Positions 27,693-36,617 of a stretch of DNA of 64,000 nt are shown in pieces. A program made the position numbers and the translations under genes. The notes beneath the pieces were generated by a model. It was given only the letters and a program-made list of their open reading frames with translations, was not told the DNA's origin and did not search any database. Origin of the DNA: an uncultured Amylibacter sp. (lineage in GTDB: Bacteria; Pseudomonadota; Alphaproteobacteria; Rhodobacterales; Rhodobacteraceae); NCBI GenBank assembly GCA_959347345.1, contig OY365738.1:1574501-1638500 (forward strand), written 5' to 3'. Position 1 is the first letter of the stretch, and every line of letters begins with the position of its first letter.

Positions 27693-27876
27693 TCTTTTTA
27701 TCCTTTTTCTGTCTTTCATATTTCAAGGCTGCATCTCTTACCATTTCGCGCGTGATGGTATCATCATCAATCTTTAGATTGCCATAGACAAAACTAACTT
27801 TATGGTCAAATATATCCTGCTCGGTTGGTTTAACCTTGCGGGCATCTTCAATTAATTTATCTAAGTTGTGTTTCAT
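27667..27876 (-). CDS. Small protein upstream of Fic, possible cognate antitoxin
   Basis: A 69-residue charged protein. ATG 27876 follows AAGGA at 8 bases. It contains SFVYGNLKIDDDTITREMV; families of small proteins with a similar F-YGN...VTREMV stretch occur beside toxin-like genes, but I cannot name the family. SFVYGN looks like a degenerate form of the Fic inhibitory motif (S/T)xxxE(G/N), with Gly where Glu is expected. This resemblance may be chance. Tight overlap with the Fic gene supports a functional pair. Confidence 0.6.
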   Translation of the reverse strand: MKHNLDKLIEDARKVKPTEQDIFDHKVSFVYGNLKIDDDTITREMVRDAALKYERQKKDKKNEGSQKHC

Positions 27877-28009
27877 TTTTTGCATCCTTTTGTTTGGTTT
27901 GTTGTTTTTGTTTGACCTTTTTAACAGGTTTTGCCTTATCATAAAACCACATTTGCGACATTTCGCAAGTTTTTTTATCAACCGTCCCTAACCACCAAAA
28001 AACTTCACC

Positions 28010-30286
28010 TTAAGCATAACACGCCACATCATTACCCGCCAAAGCCGCCGCATTCAGCAAATCACGCGACCGAGCATCGGGGGTTAATATATGGGCGCGG
28101 TTGCCCATCCCCATTAAAATAGGACCAACCTCTAACCCTTGGGCGGCTTTGCGCAATACATTGCTGACCGCTAGGGCGGCATCACCACTGCCGAAAATCA
28201 GCACATTGGCCGTCCCCTTAATCCGAGCCGCAGGAAACAACCGACGGCGCAAGGCACCATCCAAGGCGGTATCCACGTTCATCTCTCCCTCATAGGAAAA
28301 GTCCAAATCCATCGCGTCCAGCATCTGCACGGCTTGGCGCAAAACCCCGCCCGTCTGGGTGTTAAGATTGCCGAACTGCGAAGACGCACACAAAGCAACC
28401 ACAGGCTCGACCCCAAAACGGCGCGCATGGCGGGCGGCGGCAATCACACATCCCACCACTTGCTCTGGCGTGGGTTGCATATTCAGTTGAGTATCACCGA
28501 CAAAAATAGGCCCCGACTCCATGATATTCAATGACAGAGCACCAATCGGCGATAACCCCTGCCGTGCCAAAATCTGGCGGACATATTTTAGATGCCAATG
28601 ATACTGCCCATAAGTGCCACAAATCATGCTATCAGCCTCGCCCCGATGAACCATCACCGCGCTAATCGCCGTGGTATTCGTGCGAATAATCGCGCGGGCG
28701 GTGTCGGGGGTGACGCCTCGGCGTTTCATAATCTCATAATAACTGTTCCAATAATCAAAGTACCTTGCGTCCTTTTCGGGATTTACAATCTCAAAACGCG
28801 CGGTGACATCCATCGGCAGACCCAGCTTTTGGCATCTCTCCTCTATCACCTTCGGGCGACCAACCAAAATCGGGATATCGCAGGTTTCCTCTAACATAGT
28901 ATAGGCAGAACGCAGAACGCGGCGGTCTTCGCCCTCGGCAAAAACAATACGGCGGACCGAACGCCTGGCCGCCTCAAATACCGGGCGCATCAGCATCGCG
29001 GATTTATTCGTCATCGCTTCAAGGCGGTTTTTATACTCCTCTATATCCAGTGGAGCTTTCGCCACACCCGATTCCATCGCCGCCTGCGCCACGGCACCCG
29101 CCACTACGCAGAGCAAACGCGGGTCAAACGCTTTTGGGATTAAATAATTAGGACCATAGGTCAAATCCTCATCATTATAGGCCTCTGCCGCGACGGCATC
29201 GGTTGCCTCCCGCGCCAGCGCAGCAATCGCATGGATACAGGCAACCTGCATTTCTTCGTTAATCGTGGTTGCACCAACATCCAAGGCACCGCGAAAGATA
29301 AAGGGAAAACACAGGACGTTATTGACTTGGTTTGGATAGTCCGACCGTCCCGTGGCAATAATCGCATCAGGGGCAACTTTTTTCGCCGCCTCTGGCATGA
29401 TTTCTGGCGTGGGGTTGGCAAGGGCAAAGATAATCGGGCGTTTTGCCATCTTTTTAACCATTGCAGGGGTGAGGATAGCGGGCCCCGATAGCCCCAAAAA
29501 CATATCCGCAGAGTCTATTATTTGGTCTAGGCTGGTTAAATCGCTGTCTTGGGCAAAGGCGGCTTTTTGGCTATTTTGCGGGTCGCGTTTTTTGGTAATC
29601 AAACCACCGCTATCGCAGAGCCAGATATTTTTACGCTGGATTCCCAGTTTTAACAGCATATTCAAACAGGCTATCCCAGCCGCACCTGCCCCTACGGAGG
29701 CAATTTTAATCGCTTTCGGGCTTTTGCCCGCCAAGGCAATGGCGTTCAGCGCGGCGGCGGCGACAACAATCGCGGTGCCGTGCTGGTCATCATGGAACAC
29801 GGGGATGTTCATGTGTTTGCGGCAATAATCCTCGACAATAAAGCAATCGGGGGCTTTGATGTCTTCCAGATTAATCGCGCCGAAAGTGGGCTCTAAACGG
29901 ACGATGGATTCGGCGAGTTTTTGCGGGTCTGGTTCATTTATTTCAATATCAAAACAGTTTATGTGGGCGAATTTTTTAAACAAAACCGCCTTGCCCTCCA
30001 TCACGGGTTTGGAGGCGAGCGCACCGATATTGCCCAAGCCCAGCACAGCTGTGCCGTTGGTGATAACCCCGACCAGATTGCTACGGGCGGTGAAACGCGC
30101 CGCGTCTTGGGGGTTGTTTTTTATTTCCACACAAGCCTCTGCCACGCCTGGGCTGTAGGCCAGCGCCAAGTCCAATTGGTTGCCCATAGGCTTTGTCGCG
30201 CGGATTTCGAGCTTTCCGGGTTGGGGGAATTCGTGGTAATCAAGGGCGGCTTGGCGCGCCTTGGCTTTGTAGATGTCGTCGCTCAT
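28010..30286 (-). CDS. maeB: NADP-dependent malic enzyme with phosphotransacetylase-like domain
   Basis: Oxidatively decarboxylates malate to pyruvate, providing NADPH. Residues 1-430 are the malic enzyme part (VFHDDQHGTAIV for metal and substrate, SVGAGAAGIACLNMLL for NADP). Residues 440-758 are a phosphotransacetylase-like domain (VFAEGEDRRVLRSA), which in MaeB enzymes lacks transacetylase activity and senses acetyl-CoA. The 758 residues match the family. Heptamer array 30301-30335 lies just upstream of its start. Confidence 0.95.
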   Translation of the reverse strand: MSDDIYKAKARQAALDYHEFPQPGKLEIRATKPMGNQLDLALAYSPGVAEACVEIKNNPQDAARFTARSNLVGVITNGTAVLGLGNIGALASKPVMEGKAVLFKKFAHINCFDIEINEPDPQKLAESIVRLEPTFGAINLEDIKAPDCFIVEDYCRKHMNIPVFHDDQHGTAIVVAAAALNAIALAGKSPKAIKIASVGAGAAGIACLNMLLKLGIQRKNIWLCDSGGLITKKRDPQNSQKAAFAQDSDLTSLDQIIDSADMFLGLSGPAILTPAMVKKMAKRPIIFALANPTPEIMPEAAKKVAPDAIIATGRSDYPNQVNNVLCFPFIFRGALDVGATTINEEMQVACIHAIAALAREATDAVAAEAYNDEDLTYGPNYLIPKAFDPRLLCVVAGAVAQAAMESGVAKAPLDIEEYKNRLEAMTNKSAMLMRPVFEAARRSVRRIVFAEGEDRRVLRSAYTMLEETCDIPILVGRPKVIEERCQKLGLPMDVTARFEIVNPEKDARYFDYWNSYYEIMKRRGVTPDTARAIIRTNTTAISAVMVHRGEADSMICGTYGQYHWHLKYVRQILARQGLSPIGALSLNIMESGPIFVGDTQLNMQPTPEQVVGCVIAAARHARRFGVEPVVALCASSQFGNLNTQTGGVLRQAVQMLDAMDLDFSYEGEMNVDTALDGALRRRLFPAARIKGTANVLIFGSGDAALAVSNVLRKAAQGLEVGPILMGMGNRAHILTPDARSRDLLNAAALAGNDVACYA

Positions 30287-30300
30287 GTGCGTTCCTTTTT

Positions 30301-30335
30301 TTAGTTGTTAGTTGTTAGTTATTAGTTATTAGTTG
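30301..30335. repeat. Heptamer array, left arm around the GIY-YIG gene
   Basis: Five units: TTAGTTG, TTAGTTG, TTAGTTA, TTAGTTA, TTAGTTG. Units 2-5 (30308-30335) are the exact reverse complement of 31256-31283, making a 28-bp perfect inverted repeat around a single gene. Confidence 0.9.
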
Positions 30336-30351
30336 TGAATTGTCAAATGGA

Positions 30352-31215
30352 TTACAGTTCAATAGCTTTTGCCCAAGCACTCAGCAAAATTGTCTCGCTA
30401 CACTCAACCATTTCGCCTTGCTTCCGATACTTAATAAGTAACTCAAGAACACGTTGTTCCATATTATACGCATCGGTTTCACTTGGCGACCCCTGCTTCA
30501 AATTATGCTTCCAGCTTTGTTTTAACAAATCCACAGGAATATGTTTATTTACATCTTTTAATCGTTTATCAATATCGCCCGTATAGCCAATTTTCCAATA
30601 ATTGCTATCCTCAAACCTAAAGGCATAGGTAAAGGCTGGATTGCCTAGGCTACGTTGTCCGCCTTTACTGGAGGCAGAAGGAACAGGTCCTTTTGTTGCG
30701 TTGTTTTGCGATAGTCTTTTGTTTGTTCTTGCAATTTTTTCAATCACTTCATTTTGGGGAAGTGCGACCTCTTCTTTGGCAAGCGAAAGCACGGATTGGC
30801 TGTCGGCATCGTTCAATTCAATAGCTTGGCTTATAGAATTAGCAGGAAGTTTTTCTGCGATTATATCTTTAATAAGAGGCAAAGGGTTATCGGTAAAACG
30901 CCACGCCCGCGTTATTGCTAATGCTTGTGGCCATTTGAATTCGCCTTTCTCGTTGAAATCATTTTCACTTCTTATGTCTTCTTGTTTTAGAACATCCAGC
31001 GTGTCTATTTCTTTCCTGCCAAATTCTACTATTGCCAGCAGTCTGCCACGATCTTCCTCTCTCGGTGTATTGCTATTATTCGCACCAATAAAAACGACAA
31101 GATCGCCAGGGTTTGATTCCCTTAAAAGTTTAAGACGGTGTCCGGGTTTTGAAAATGCCACGATAGGCCATTTGTCGGGGATAAACGCCCAAACATATTT
31201 TACAAATACCTTCAT
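30352..31215 (-). CDS. T5orf172-type GIY-YIG protein with PUA/EVE-like N-terminus
   Basis: A 287-residue accessory protein. The C-terminal part (about 190-285) fits the T5orf172/MUG113 branch of GIY-YIG nucleases: FTYAFRF, YWKIGYTGDIDKRL, a Glu in MEQRVLELL and a late GEMVEC. The N-terminal 75 residues (GDLVVFIGANNSNTPREEDRG) look like a small beta-barrel of the PUA/EVE kind, which in other proteins binds modified bases; this part is a weak call. Function is unknown; a nuclease directed at modified DNA is one inference. Flanked by inverted heptamer arrays and A+T-rich. Confidence 0.65.
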   Translation of the reverse strand: MKVFVKYVWAFIPDKWPIVAFSKPGHRLKLLRESNPGDLVVFIGANNSNTPREEDRGRLLAIVEFGRKEIDTLDVLKQEDIRSENDFNEKGEFKWPQALAITRAWRFTDNPLPLIKDIIAEKLPANSISQAIELNDADSQSVLSLAKEEVALPQNEVIEKIARTNKRLSQNNATKGPVPSASSKGGQRSLGNPAFTYAFRFEDSNYWKIGYTGDIDKRLKDVNKHIPVDLLKQSWKHNLKQGSPSETDAYNMEQRVLELLIKYRKQGEMVECSETILLSAWAKAIEL

Positions 31216-31248
31216 GTGTATTCCTTTGTTATTTTTGGATTGTGTTAA

Positions 31249-31283
31249 TAACTAACAACTAATAACTAATAACTAACAACTAA
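31249..31283. repeat. Heptamer array, right arm, overlapping the formate dehydrogenase stop
   Basis: Five units: TAACTAA, CAACTAA, TAACTAA, TAACTAA, CAACTAA. The minus-strand stop of the formate dehydrogenase alpha gene (31273-31275) lies inside, and the array encodes its last residues F-S-C. Confidence 0.9.
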
Positions 31284-34020
31284 AAATACGACAAGCCGAA
31301 AACTTAAACTCAGGAATCTTACCATAAGGGTCCAGCTTGGGATTCGTCAAAATATTCGCCGCCGCCTCAACATAGGCAAAAGGCAAAAACACCATATCCT
31401 CCGACACGCCTCTATCCACCCGTGCCATCACTTCAATCCGTCCGCGCCGTGTTTCAATCGCTATCATCTCACCCGCAGACACGCCCAATTTGCGCAAAGT
31501 CGCGGGGTGCAGGGACGCATTCGCCTCTGGCTCTGCCCAATCCAAAACGGACGCTCGGCGAGTCATAGACCCCGTATGCCAATGTTCCAACTGGCGACCC
31601 GTGGTTAAAATCATCGGATAATCGTCATCTGGCACTTCGGCAGGCGGGCTTAATCCAGCAGGGGTGAATAACGCCCGCCCATCGGCTCGGGGAAACGCAT
31701 CGCCAAACACGATGGGTTGCCCAGGGTCATCGGGGGAATTGGACGGATAAGTCACCGCACCCTTTTCCAACCGCTCCCACGTGATATTATCCAGCGATGG
31801 CATGCCTTTTTTCATCTCTTCAAACACCTGTTTTGGATGAGTATAATCCCAACCCAACCCCAACCGATTCGCCAATTCCGTGGTAATCCACCAATCCTCC
31901 CGCGCCTGCCCCGGGGGTTTTATGGCCGCCCGACCCATTTGCACTTGGCGGTTTGTATTGGTGACCGTGCCGTTCTTTTCCGCCCAAGCCGTGGCGGGAA
32001 AAATAACATCGGCATAGTTCGCGGTTTCCGTCAGAAAAATATCCTGCACCACCAAAATATCCAGCTTTGCCAGCGCATCGCGAGCGTGGGAGACATCAGG
32101 GTCCGACATCGCGGGGTTTTCCCCCAAGATATACATACCTTTGATTTCCCCCTTATGAATTGCCTCTATAATCTCAACCACCGTTAAACCTTTCTCGTTC
32201 GAAAAATCCCCCGTTCCCCAAATATCGGTAAAGGCAGAACGCACTCCGTCATCCTCCACCGATTGATAATCGGGCAGGAACATCGGAATGAGGCCAGCAT
32301 CGCTCGCCCCTTGGACATTATTTTGCCCGCGTAGGGGATGCAAGCCCGCGCCACTCCGCCCCGTTTGCCCGCACATCAAGGCAAGCGATATCAAGCACCG
32401 CGCGTTATCCGTGCCGTGGATATGTTGCGACACACCCATTCCCCAGAAAATCATCGCCGCCTTTGCCCCAGCATAAACACGAGCAACCGCGCGAATCGTA
32501 TCGGCAGAAATTCCGCACAGCGGCGACATCGCCTCTGGCGTGAAACCCGCCAAATGCGCACACATAGCGTCCCAATTTTCGGTCATTCGCCCGATATAAT
32601 CGGTATCATATAATTTTTCTTCCACAATCACATTCATAATCGCGTTTAACAATGCAACATCCGTACCCGGGCGAAACTGCAACATCCAATCGGCATGACG
32701 GCGCAATCCCGTGCCACGCGGATCCATCACTATCAATTTCCCCCCGCGTTTGACGAATTGTTTAAAATAAGTCGCCGCCACGGGGTGATTTTCGGTTGGG
32801 TTCGCGCCAATGACTATGGCAACATCAGAGTTTTCAATTTCATTAAAGGTGGCGGTCACCGCGCCCGAGCCGATATTTTCCAGCAAGGCGGCGACAGAGG
32901 ACGCATGGCAGAGCCGCGTGCAGTGATCGACATTATTATGCCCAAACCCTGTGCGGATGAGCTTTTGGAACAAATATGCCTCTTCATTCGAACATTTGGC
33001 AGAGCCAAACCCAGCAATATCACGCCCACGCCCACGCATATTATCGGCGGCGTAATCAAGCGCTTCGTCCCAGCTCGCTTCCCTAAAATGAGTCATGGGA
33101 TTCGCAGGGTCTACATTCAATCCTTTCGCGGGTGCATCATCGCGGCGAATCAGCGGTTTTGTCAAACGATGCGGATGATTGACGTAATCAAAGCCAAACC
33201 GCCCTTTGACACACAAACGGTTTTGATTGGATGGACCATCCGCACCCTCTACCCATTTGATCTCGTTATCTTTCACATGAAACGACAACTGGCAGCCAAC
33301 CCCGCAATAGGGGCAGATACTGTCTATCTTTTCATCAAACGCCGCCAAATCGCCCGATTGATTTTTATCCAAGGCTTTCGCGGGCATCAGCGCACCCGTC
33401 GGGCAGGCTTGGACACATTCACCGCAGGCAACGCAACTGGAATCGCCCATCGGGTCATCAAAATCAAAGGTGATTTTGGCATCACGCCCGCGATTCGCCA
33501 TACCTATAACATCATTGACTTGGACATCGCGGCAGGCTCGCACACATAAATTGCAATGAATACAGGCATCCAGATTAACCGACATCGCCAAATGCGAGGC
33601 ATCCAACAAAGGCACTCTGGGTTTTTCAACGGCAGGAAAACGGCTGGTGGAGAGGTTTTGTGCCTCTGCCATCTGCCAGAAATGGCTGGACGAATCATGC
33701 GCGGTTTGTTTCGGCGGTTGGTCGGCAATCAGCATTTCCATGACTAACGAACGCGATTTTTCCGCCCGTGCGGTGTTGGTTTTAACCACCATACCTTCGC
33801 CAGCCTTGCGAATGCAGGAGGCGGCCAGCACCCGCTCGCCGTCAATTTCCACCATACAGGCGCGACAATTACCATCCCCGCGATAGGACACCGCGTCCTT
33901 ATAGCACAGATGCGGAATGGTTGTGCCACTGCGTTTCGCCACCTGCCAAATGGTTTCATCGGGCGTGGCTTGCACTGTTTTGCCGTCCAGCGTGAAGGTT
34001 ATCTTTTTTTCATCGGTCAT
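31273..34020 (-). CDS. fdsA: NAD-dependent formate dehydrogenase, molybdopterin catalytic subunit
   Basis: Catalytic subunit (915 residues) of a soluble NAD-linked formate dehydrogenase oxidising formate to CO2. In order: NuoG-like [2Fe-2S] domain (C39, C52, C55, C69), two [4Fe-4S] ferredoxin motifs (C153-C163 and C196-C206), a further cluster site CPYCGVGC (236-243, with C270), and the bis-MGD domain. The metal ligand is C371 in RLCHASSVA, so cysteine, not selenocysteine. AGGAAAA precedes ATG 34020. The NAD-reactive subunits are encoded upstream at 34793-36565; no fdsD or fdhD gene lies nearby. Confidence 0.93.
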   Translation of the reverse strand: MTDEKKITFTLDGKTVQATPDETIWQVAKRSGTTIPHLCYKDAVSYRGDGNCRACMVEIDGERVLAASCIRKAGEGMVVKTNTARAEKSRSLVMEMLIADQPPKQTAHDSSSHFWQMAEAQNLSTSRFPAVEKPRVPLLDASHLAMSVNLDACIHCNLCVRACRDVQVNDVIGMANRGRDAKITFDFDDPMGDSSCVACGECVQACPTGALMPAKALDKNQSGDLAAFDEKIDSICPYCGVGCQLSFHVKDNEIKWVEGADGPSNQNRLCVKGRFGFDYVNHPHRLTKPLIRRDDAPAKGLNVDPANPMTHFREASWDEALDYAADNMRGRGRDIAGFGSAKCSNEEAYLFQKLIRTGFGHNNVDHCTRLCHASSVAALLENIGSGAVTATFNEIENSDVAIVIGANPTENHPVAATYFKQFVKRGGKLIVMDPRGTGLRRHADWMLQFRPGTDVALLNAIMNVIVEEKLYDTDYIGRMTENWDAMCAHLAGFTPEAMSPLCGISADTIRAVARVYAGAKAAMIFWGMGVSQHIHGTDNARCLISLALMCGQTGRSGAGLHPLRGQNNVQGASDAGLIPMFLPDYQSVEDDGVRSAFTDIWGTGDFSNEKGLTVVEIIEAIHKGEIKGMYILGENPAMSDPDVSHARDALAKLDILVVQDIFLTETANYADVIFPATAWAEKNGTVTNTNRQVQMGRAAIKPPGQAREDWWITTELANRLGLGWDYTHPKQVFEEMKKGMPSLDNITWERLEKGAVTYPSNSPDDPGQPIVFGDAFPRADGRALFTPAGLSPPAEVPDDDYPMILTTGRQLEHWHTGSMTRRASVLDWAEPEANASLHPATLRKLGVSAGEMIAIETRRGRIEVMARVDRGVSEDMVFLPFAYVEAAANILTNPKLDPYGKIPEFKFSACRIFSC

Positions 34021-34053
34021 TGATTTTTCCTATTTTTTCTTATCTATTTTATA

Positions 34054-34446
34054 TTATCTATGCTGGTCAATCAAGATTTGATTGCCGTCAGGGTCTTTTA
34101 AAGTAAGGCTGGCCGGGCCTGTGCCATCGGCGGCTTCGGAGTCCAGCACGAGCCCTGCTGATTTTAATCGAGCTTGTATATCGCGCACATCCATAAAGGA
34201 TTGTGTTTCTTTTGCATCTTGATCCCAGCCTGGATTAAAGGTTATAATATTGCCTTCAAACATCCCTTGGAAAAGCCCAATAATATGGTCGCCATTTTTC
34301 AAGATTTGCCAGCCATTGTCGGGGTCACCGCCCATCGTTTTAAACCCAAGCTTTTCATAAAAAGCCCGACTACGTGCCAAATCCTTTACCGCAAGGCTGA
34401 TTGAAAACGCGCCCAAAGGCATCTTATCTGTTGTCTTATCTGTCAT
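34054..34446 (-). CDS. VOC/glyoxalase-family protein
   Basis: A 130-residue vicinal-oxygen-chelate protein: two beta-alpha-beta-beta-beta modules, beginning [22 protein letters not shown] and ending [15 protein letters not shown]. Members include dioxygenases, glyoxalases and resistance proteins; metal ligands are not clearly complete, so function cannot be assigned. It sits inside the formate dehydrogenase operon between a small unknown gene and fdsA. Its start context (AGGAAAAACC before ATG) nearly repeats that of fdsA. Confidence 0.8.
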   Translation of the reverse strand: MTDKTTDKMPLGAFSISLAVKDLARSRAFYEKLGFKTMGGDPDNGWQILKNGDHIIGLFQGMFEGNIITFNPGWDQDAKETQSFMDVRDIQARLKSAGLVLDSEAADGTGPASLTLKDPDGNQILIDQHR

Positions 34447-34477
34447 TGGTTTTTCCTATTTTTTGCGATTATTGGCA

Positions 34478-34789
34478 TTACACAATAACCTGAACATTGT
34501 TTTTCTTACTGCGGTGGATTTCCCCGCGAACCTGCATTTCCAGTTTCACCGTCATCATGTGCCAGCCAACCGCGCCCATATCGCCGCGTTCTTCGGGCGT
34601 TAATCGTGCGTCAGCACTGCGGGATAGAGCATCCCAGCCGATGGTCTCCCCCTCATCCAACACCGCCAAAATCGCGTGGCGACAGGCGTGAAACTTCCAC
34701 GCGGGAATATCCACAGGACTCTTCTTGGCAGTGTCTTTGCCCATAGCGGGGCTATGACAGGTGATTGTTTCTTCGTTTATATCGCCCAT
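34478..34789 (-). CDS. Conserved-looking small protein in the formate dehydrogenase operon
   Basis: A 103-residue protein of unknown function starting at ATG 34789, preceded by GAGGTG that overlaps the end of the upstream gene (3-base gap). The core WDALSRSADARLTPEERGDM and GWHMMTVKLEMQVRGEI resembles a small family of unknown function (DUF6958-like, not certain). No membrane helix. Tight spacing places it in the operon, so a role linked to formate dehydrogenase is possible, though it may be a passenger. Confidence 0.7.
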   Translation of the reverse strand: MGDINEETITCHSPAMGKDTAKKSPVDIPAWKFHACRHAILAVLDEGETIGWDALSRSADARLTPEERGDMGAVGWHMMTVKLEMQVRGEIHRSKKNNVQVIV

Positions 34790-34792
34790 ACC

Positions 34793-36565
34793 TTACACCT
34801 CATCGCCAAAATGTTTAATCGTCAAGCGAATCGGATTCGGCGCGGCCTGCCCCAAACCACAGATAGAGGCATCCACCATCACCTCGCACAAATCTTCCAA
34901 TAAATCCGTATCCCACTTATCCGCCTGCATCAGTTTGACCGCCTTTTCACAGCCCAAACGACAGGGGGTGCATTGACCGCAGCTCTCATCCTCAAAAAAC
35001 CGCAGCATATTTAACGCGGCATCGCGGACTTTATCTTTATCCGATAAAATCACAATGGCGGCAGAGCCAATGAAACTGCCATGCGGTTGCAAGGTATCAA
35101 AATCCATCGCGATATCACTCATGTGCGCGGGTAGAATACCAGCAGACGGACCGCCTGGTTGGTACGCTTTGAACGTATGCCCGGCCAACATCCCCCCCGC
35201 CGCGGCAATAATATCGGTAATGGTAGAGCCTGCGGGCAACAGATAAACCCCTGGGTTTTTCACCCGACCAGAGACGGAATAGGAACGCAACCCAATCCGC
35301 CCGTTTTTCTGCGTGGTGTTCAAAACCCCAGCACCCTCGCGGCACACCCGCGCAACCCAATGTAGGGTTTCCACATTATGCACCAAGGTTGGGCGGTTGA
35401 AAATCCCAACATTCGCGACAAACGGCGGGCGATGGCGCGGCAGACCGCGTTTGCCCTCTATGCTCTCAATCATAGCCGATTCTTCGCCACAGATATAAGC
35501 ACCCGCGCCACGGCGCAAATCTATCATATTAACAGGAATGATTTTGGCGGCTTCCAAGGCGGCGATTTCGGTTCTTAAAATATGCAAAACGGCGGGGTAT
35601 TCATCACGCATATAAATGAAACATTTTTCTGCCGCGACAGCCCAAGCGGCAATCAGCATGCCCTCCAAAAACAAATGCGGGGTGCGTTCCAGATAATAAC
35701 GGTCTTTGAAAGTTCCAGGTTCGCCCTCATCCCCATTCACCGCCAGATAGCGGGGGGCGGGTTCGGCGCGAACAAACGACCATTTTTTACCCGAAGGAAA
35801 GCCAGCACCGCCAAGCCCACGCAGACCCGATTCGGCAATAAGGTCTTGGATTTCATCGGGGGTTTTATCCCCGTTTTGCAATTTTACCAGCGTTTCATAG
35901 CCACCGTTTTTTTGATAATCAGTAAGCGTTTCGTAAGCAGGGATTTTGGCGTGAAAATCCTTTGTTTTTATCGCGGTTTGGACTTTTTCCAAAGTCGCAC
36001 AATCAATATGATTATGCCCGATTTCCAAGGTCGGCGCGGTATCGCACCGCCCCATACAGGGGGCGCGCAGAACCCGCACATTTTTTTCATCCAGCCCGTT
36101 TTTTAACGCGCTCAGCAAGGTTTGCGCCCCAGCCAATTCGCAAGACAAACTATCGCACACGCGAATCGTCAGGGACGGTGGCGGCGTTTCATCCTCCTTT
36201 ATCACATCAAAATGGGCGTAGAAGGTGGCAACCTCATAAACCTCTGCCTGTGATAGGCGCATATCATCGGCCAGCGCACATAAATGGGCGGCGGAAATAT
36301 ACCCGTATTTATCTTGAATCAGATGCAGGTGTTCGATGAGTAAATCACGGCTTTGCGGGCGGTTTTTCAATAACGCTTGCACCTGCGTGGTGGCATCGGT
36401 TTCAACTTGGCGACCTTTCAGGGTTTTGCGCCCCTTACCGCGTCCCGATTTCCAAACGCCGTTTTCTGGCGGATTTTGCCCGTTGTTTTGCCCCGTATTT
36501 TGGGAGGGATTTTGTGTCTCTTTTTTCACCTGTTTATCCTTTTTGCCTGTTCTAGCAAAAAACAC
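34793..36565 (-). CDS. Formate dehydrogenase gamma-beta fusion (NuoE-NuoF-like)
   Basis: A 590-residue fusion of the two NAD-reactive subunits. The NuoE/FdsG-like part (about 60-200) holds a [2Fe-2S] site (CDSLSCE and APCMGRC). The NuoF/FdsB-like part has the NADH/FMN motifs GLRGLGGAGFPSGKKW and NGDEGEPGTFKDR, then GAGAYICGEESAM, and the [4Fe-4S] site ESCGQCTPCRLGC. The first 45 residues are Lys/Gln/Asn-rich linker sequence. In many bacteria these are separate genes fdsG and fdsB. It leads the formate dehydrogenase operon on the minus strand. Confidence 0.92.
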   Translation of the reverse strand: MFFARTGKKDKQVKKETQNPSQNTGQNNGQNPPENGVWKSGRGKGRKTLKGRQVETDATTQVQALLKNRPQSRDLLIEHLHLIQDKYGYISAAHLCALADDMRLSQAEVYEVATFYAHFDVIKEDETPPPSLTIRVCDSLSCELAGAQTLLSALKNGLDEKNVRVLRAPCMGRCDTAPTLEIGHNHIDCATLEKVQTAIKTKDFHAKIPAYETLTDYQKNGGYETLVKLQNGDKTPDEIQDLIAESGLRGLGGAGFPSGKKWSFVRAEPAPRYLAVNGDEGEPGTFKDRYYLERTPHLFLEGMLIAAWAVAAEKCFIYMRDEYPAVLHILRTEIAALEAAKIIPVNMIDLRRGAGAYICGEESAMIESIEGKRGLPRHRPPFVANVGIFNRPTLVHNVETLHWVARVCREGAGVLNTTQKNGRIGLRSYSVSGRVKNPGVYLLPAGSTITDIIAAAGGMLAGHTFKAYQPGGPSAGILPAHMSDIAMDFDTLQPHGSFIGSAAIVILSDKDKVRDAALNMLRFFEDESCGQCTPCRLGCEKAVKLMQADKWDTDLLEDLCEVMVDASICGLGQAAPNPIRLTIKHFGDEV

Positions 36566-36617
36566 GGGTTTATTCTAGCCTTAACACACGGTAAAACAAA
36601 TAAAAACACACACAGGC

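Noticed and set aside
31273..34020. Selenocysteine formate dehydrogenase
   Set aside because: The metal ligand position is a plain cysteine codon (C371) and the frame has no internal TGA.
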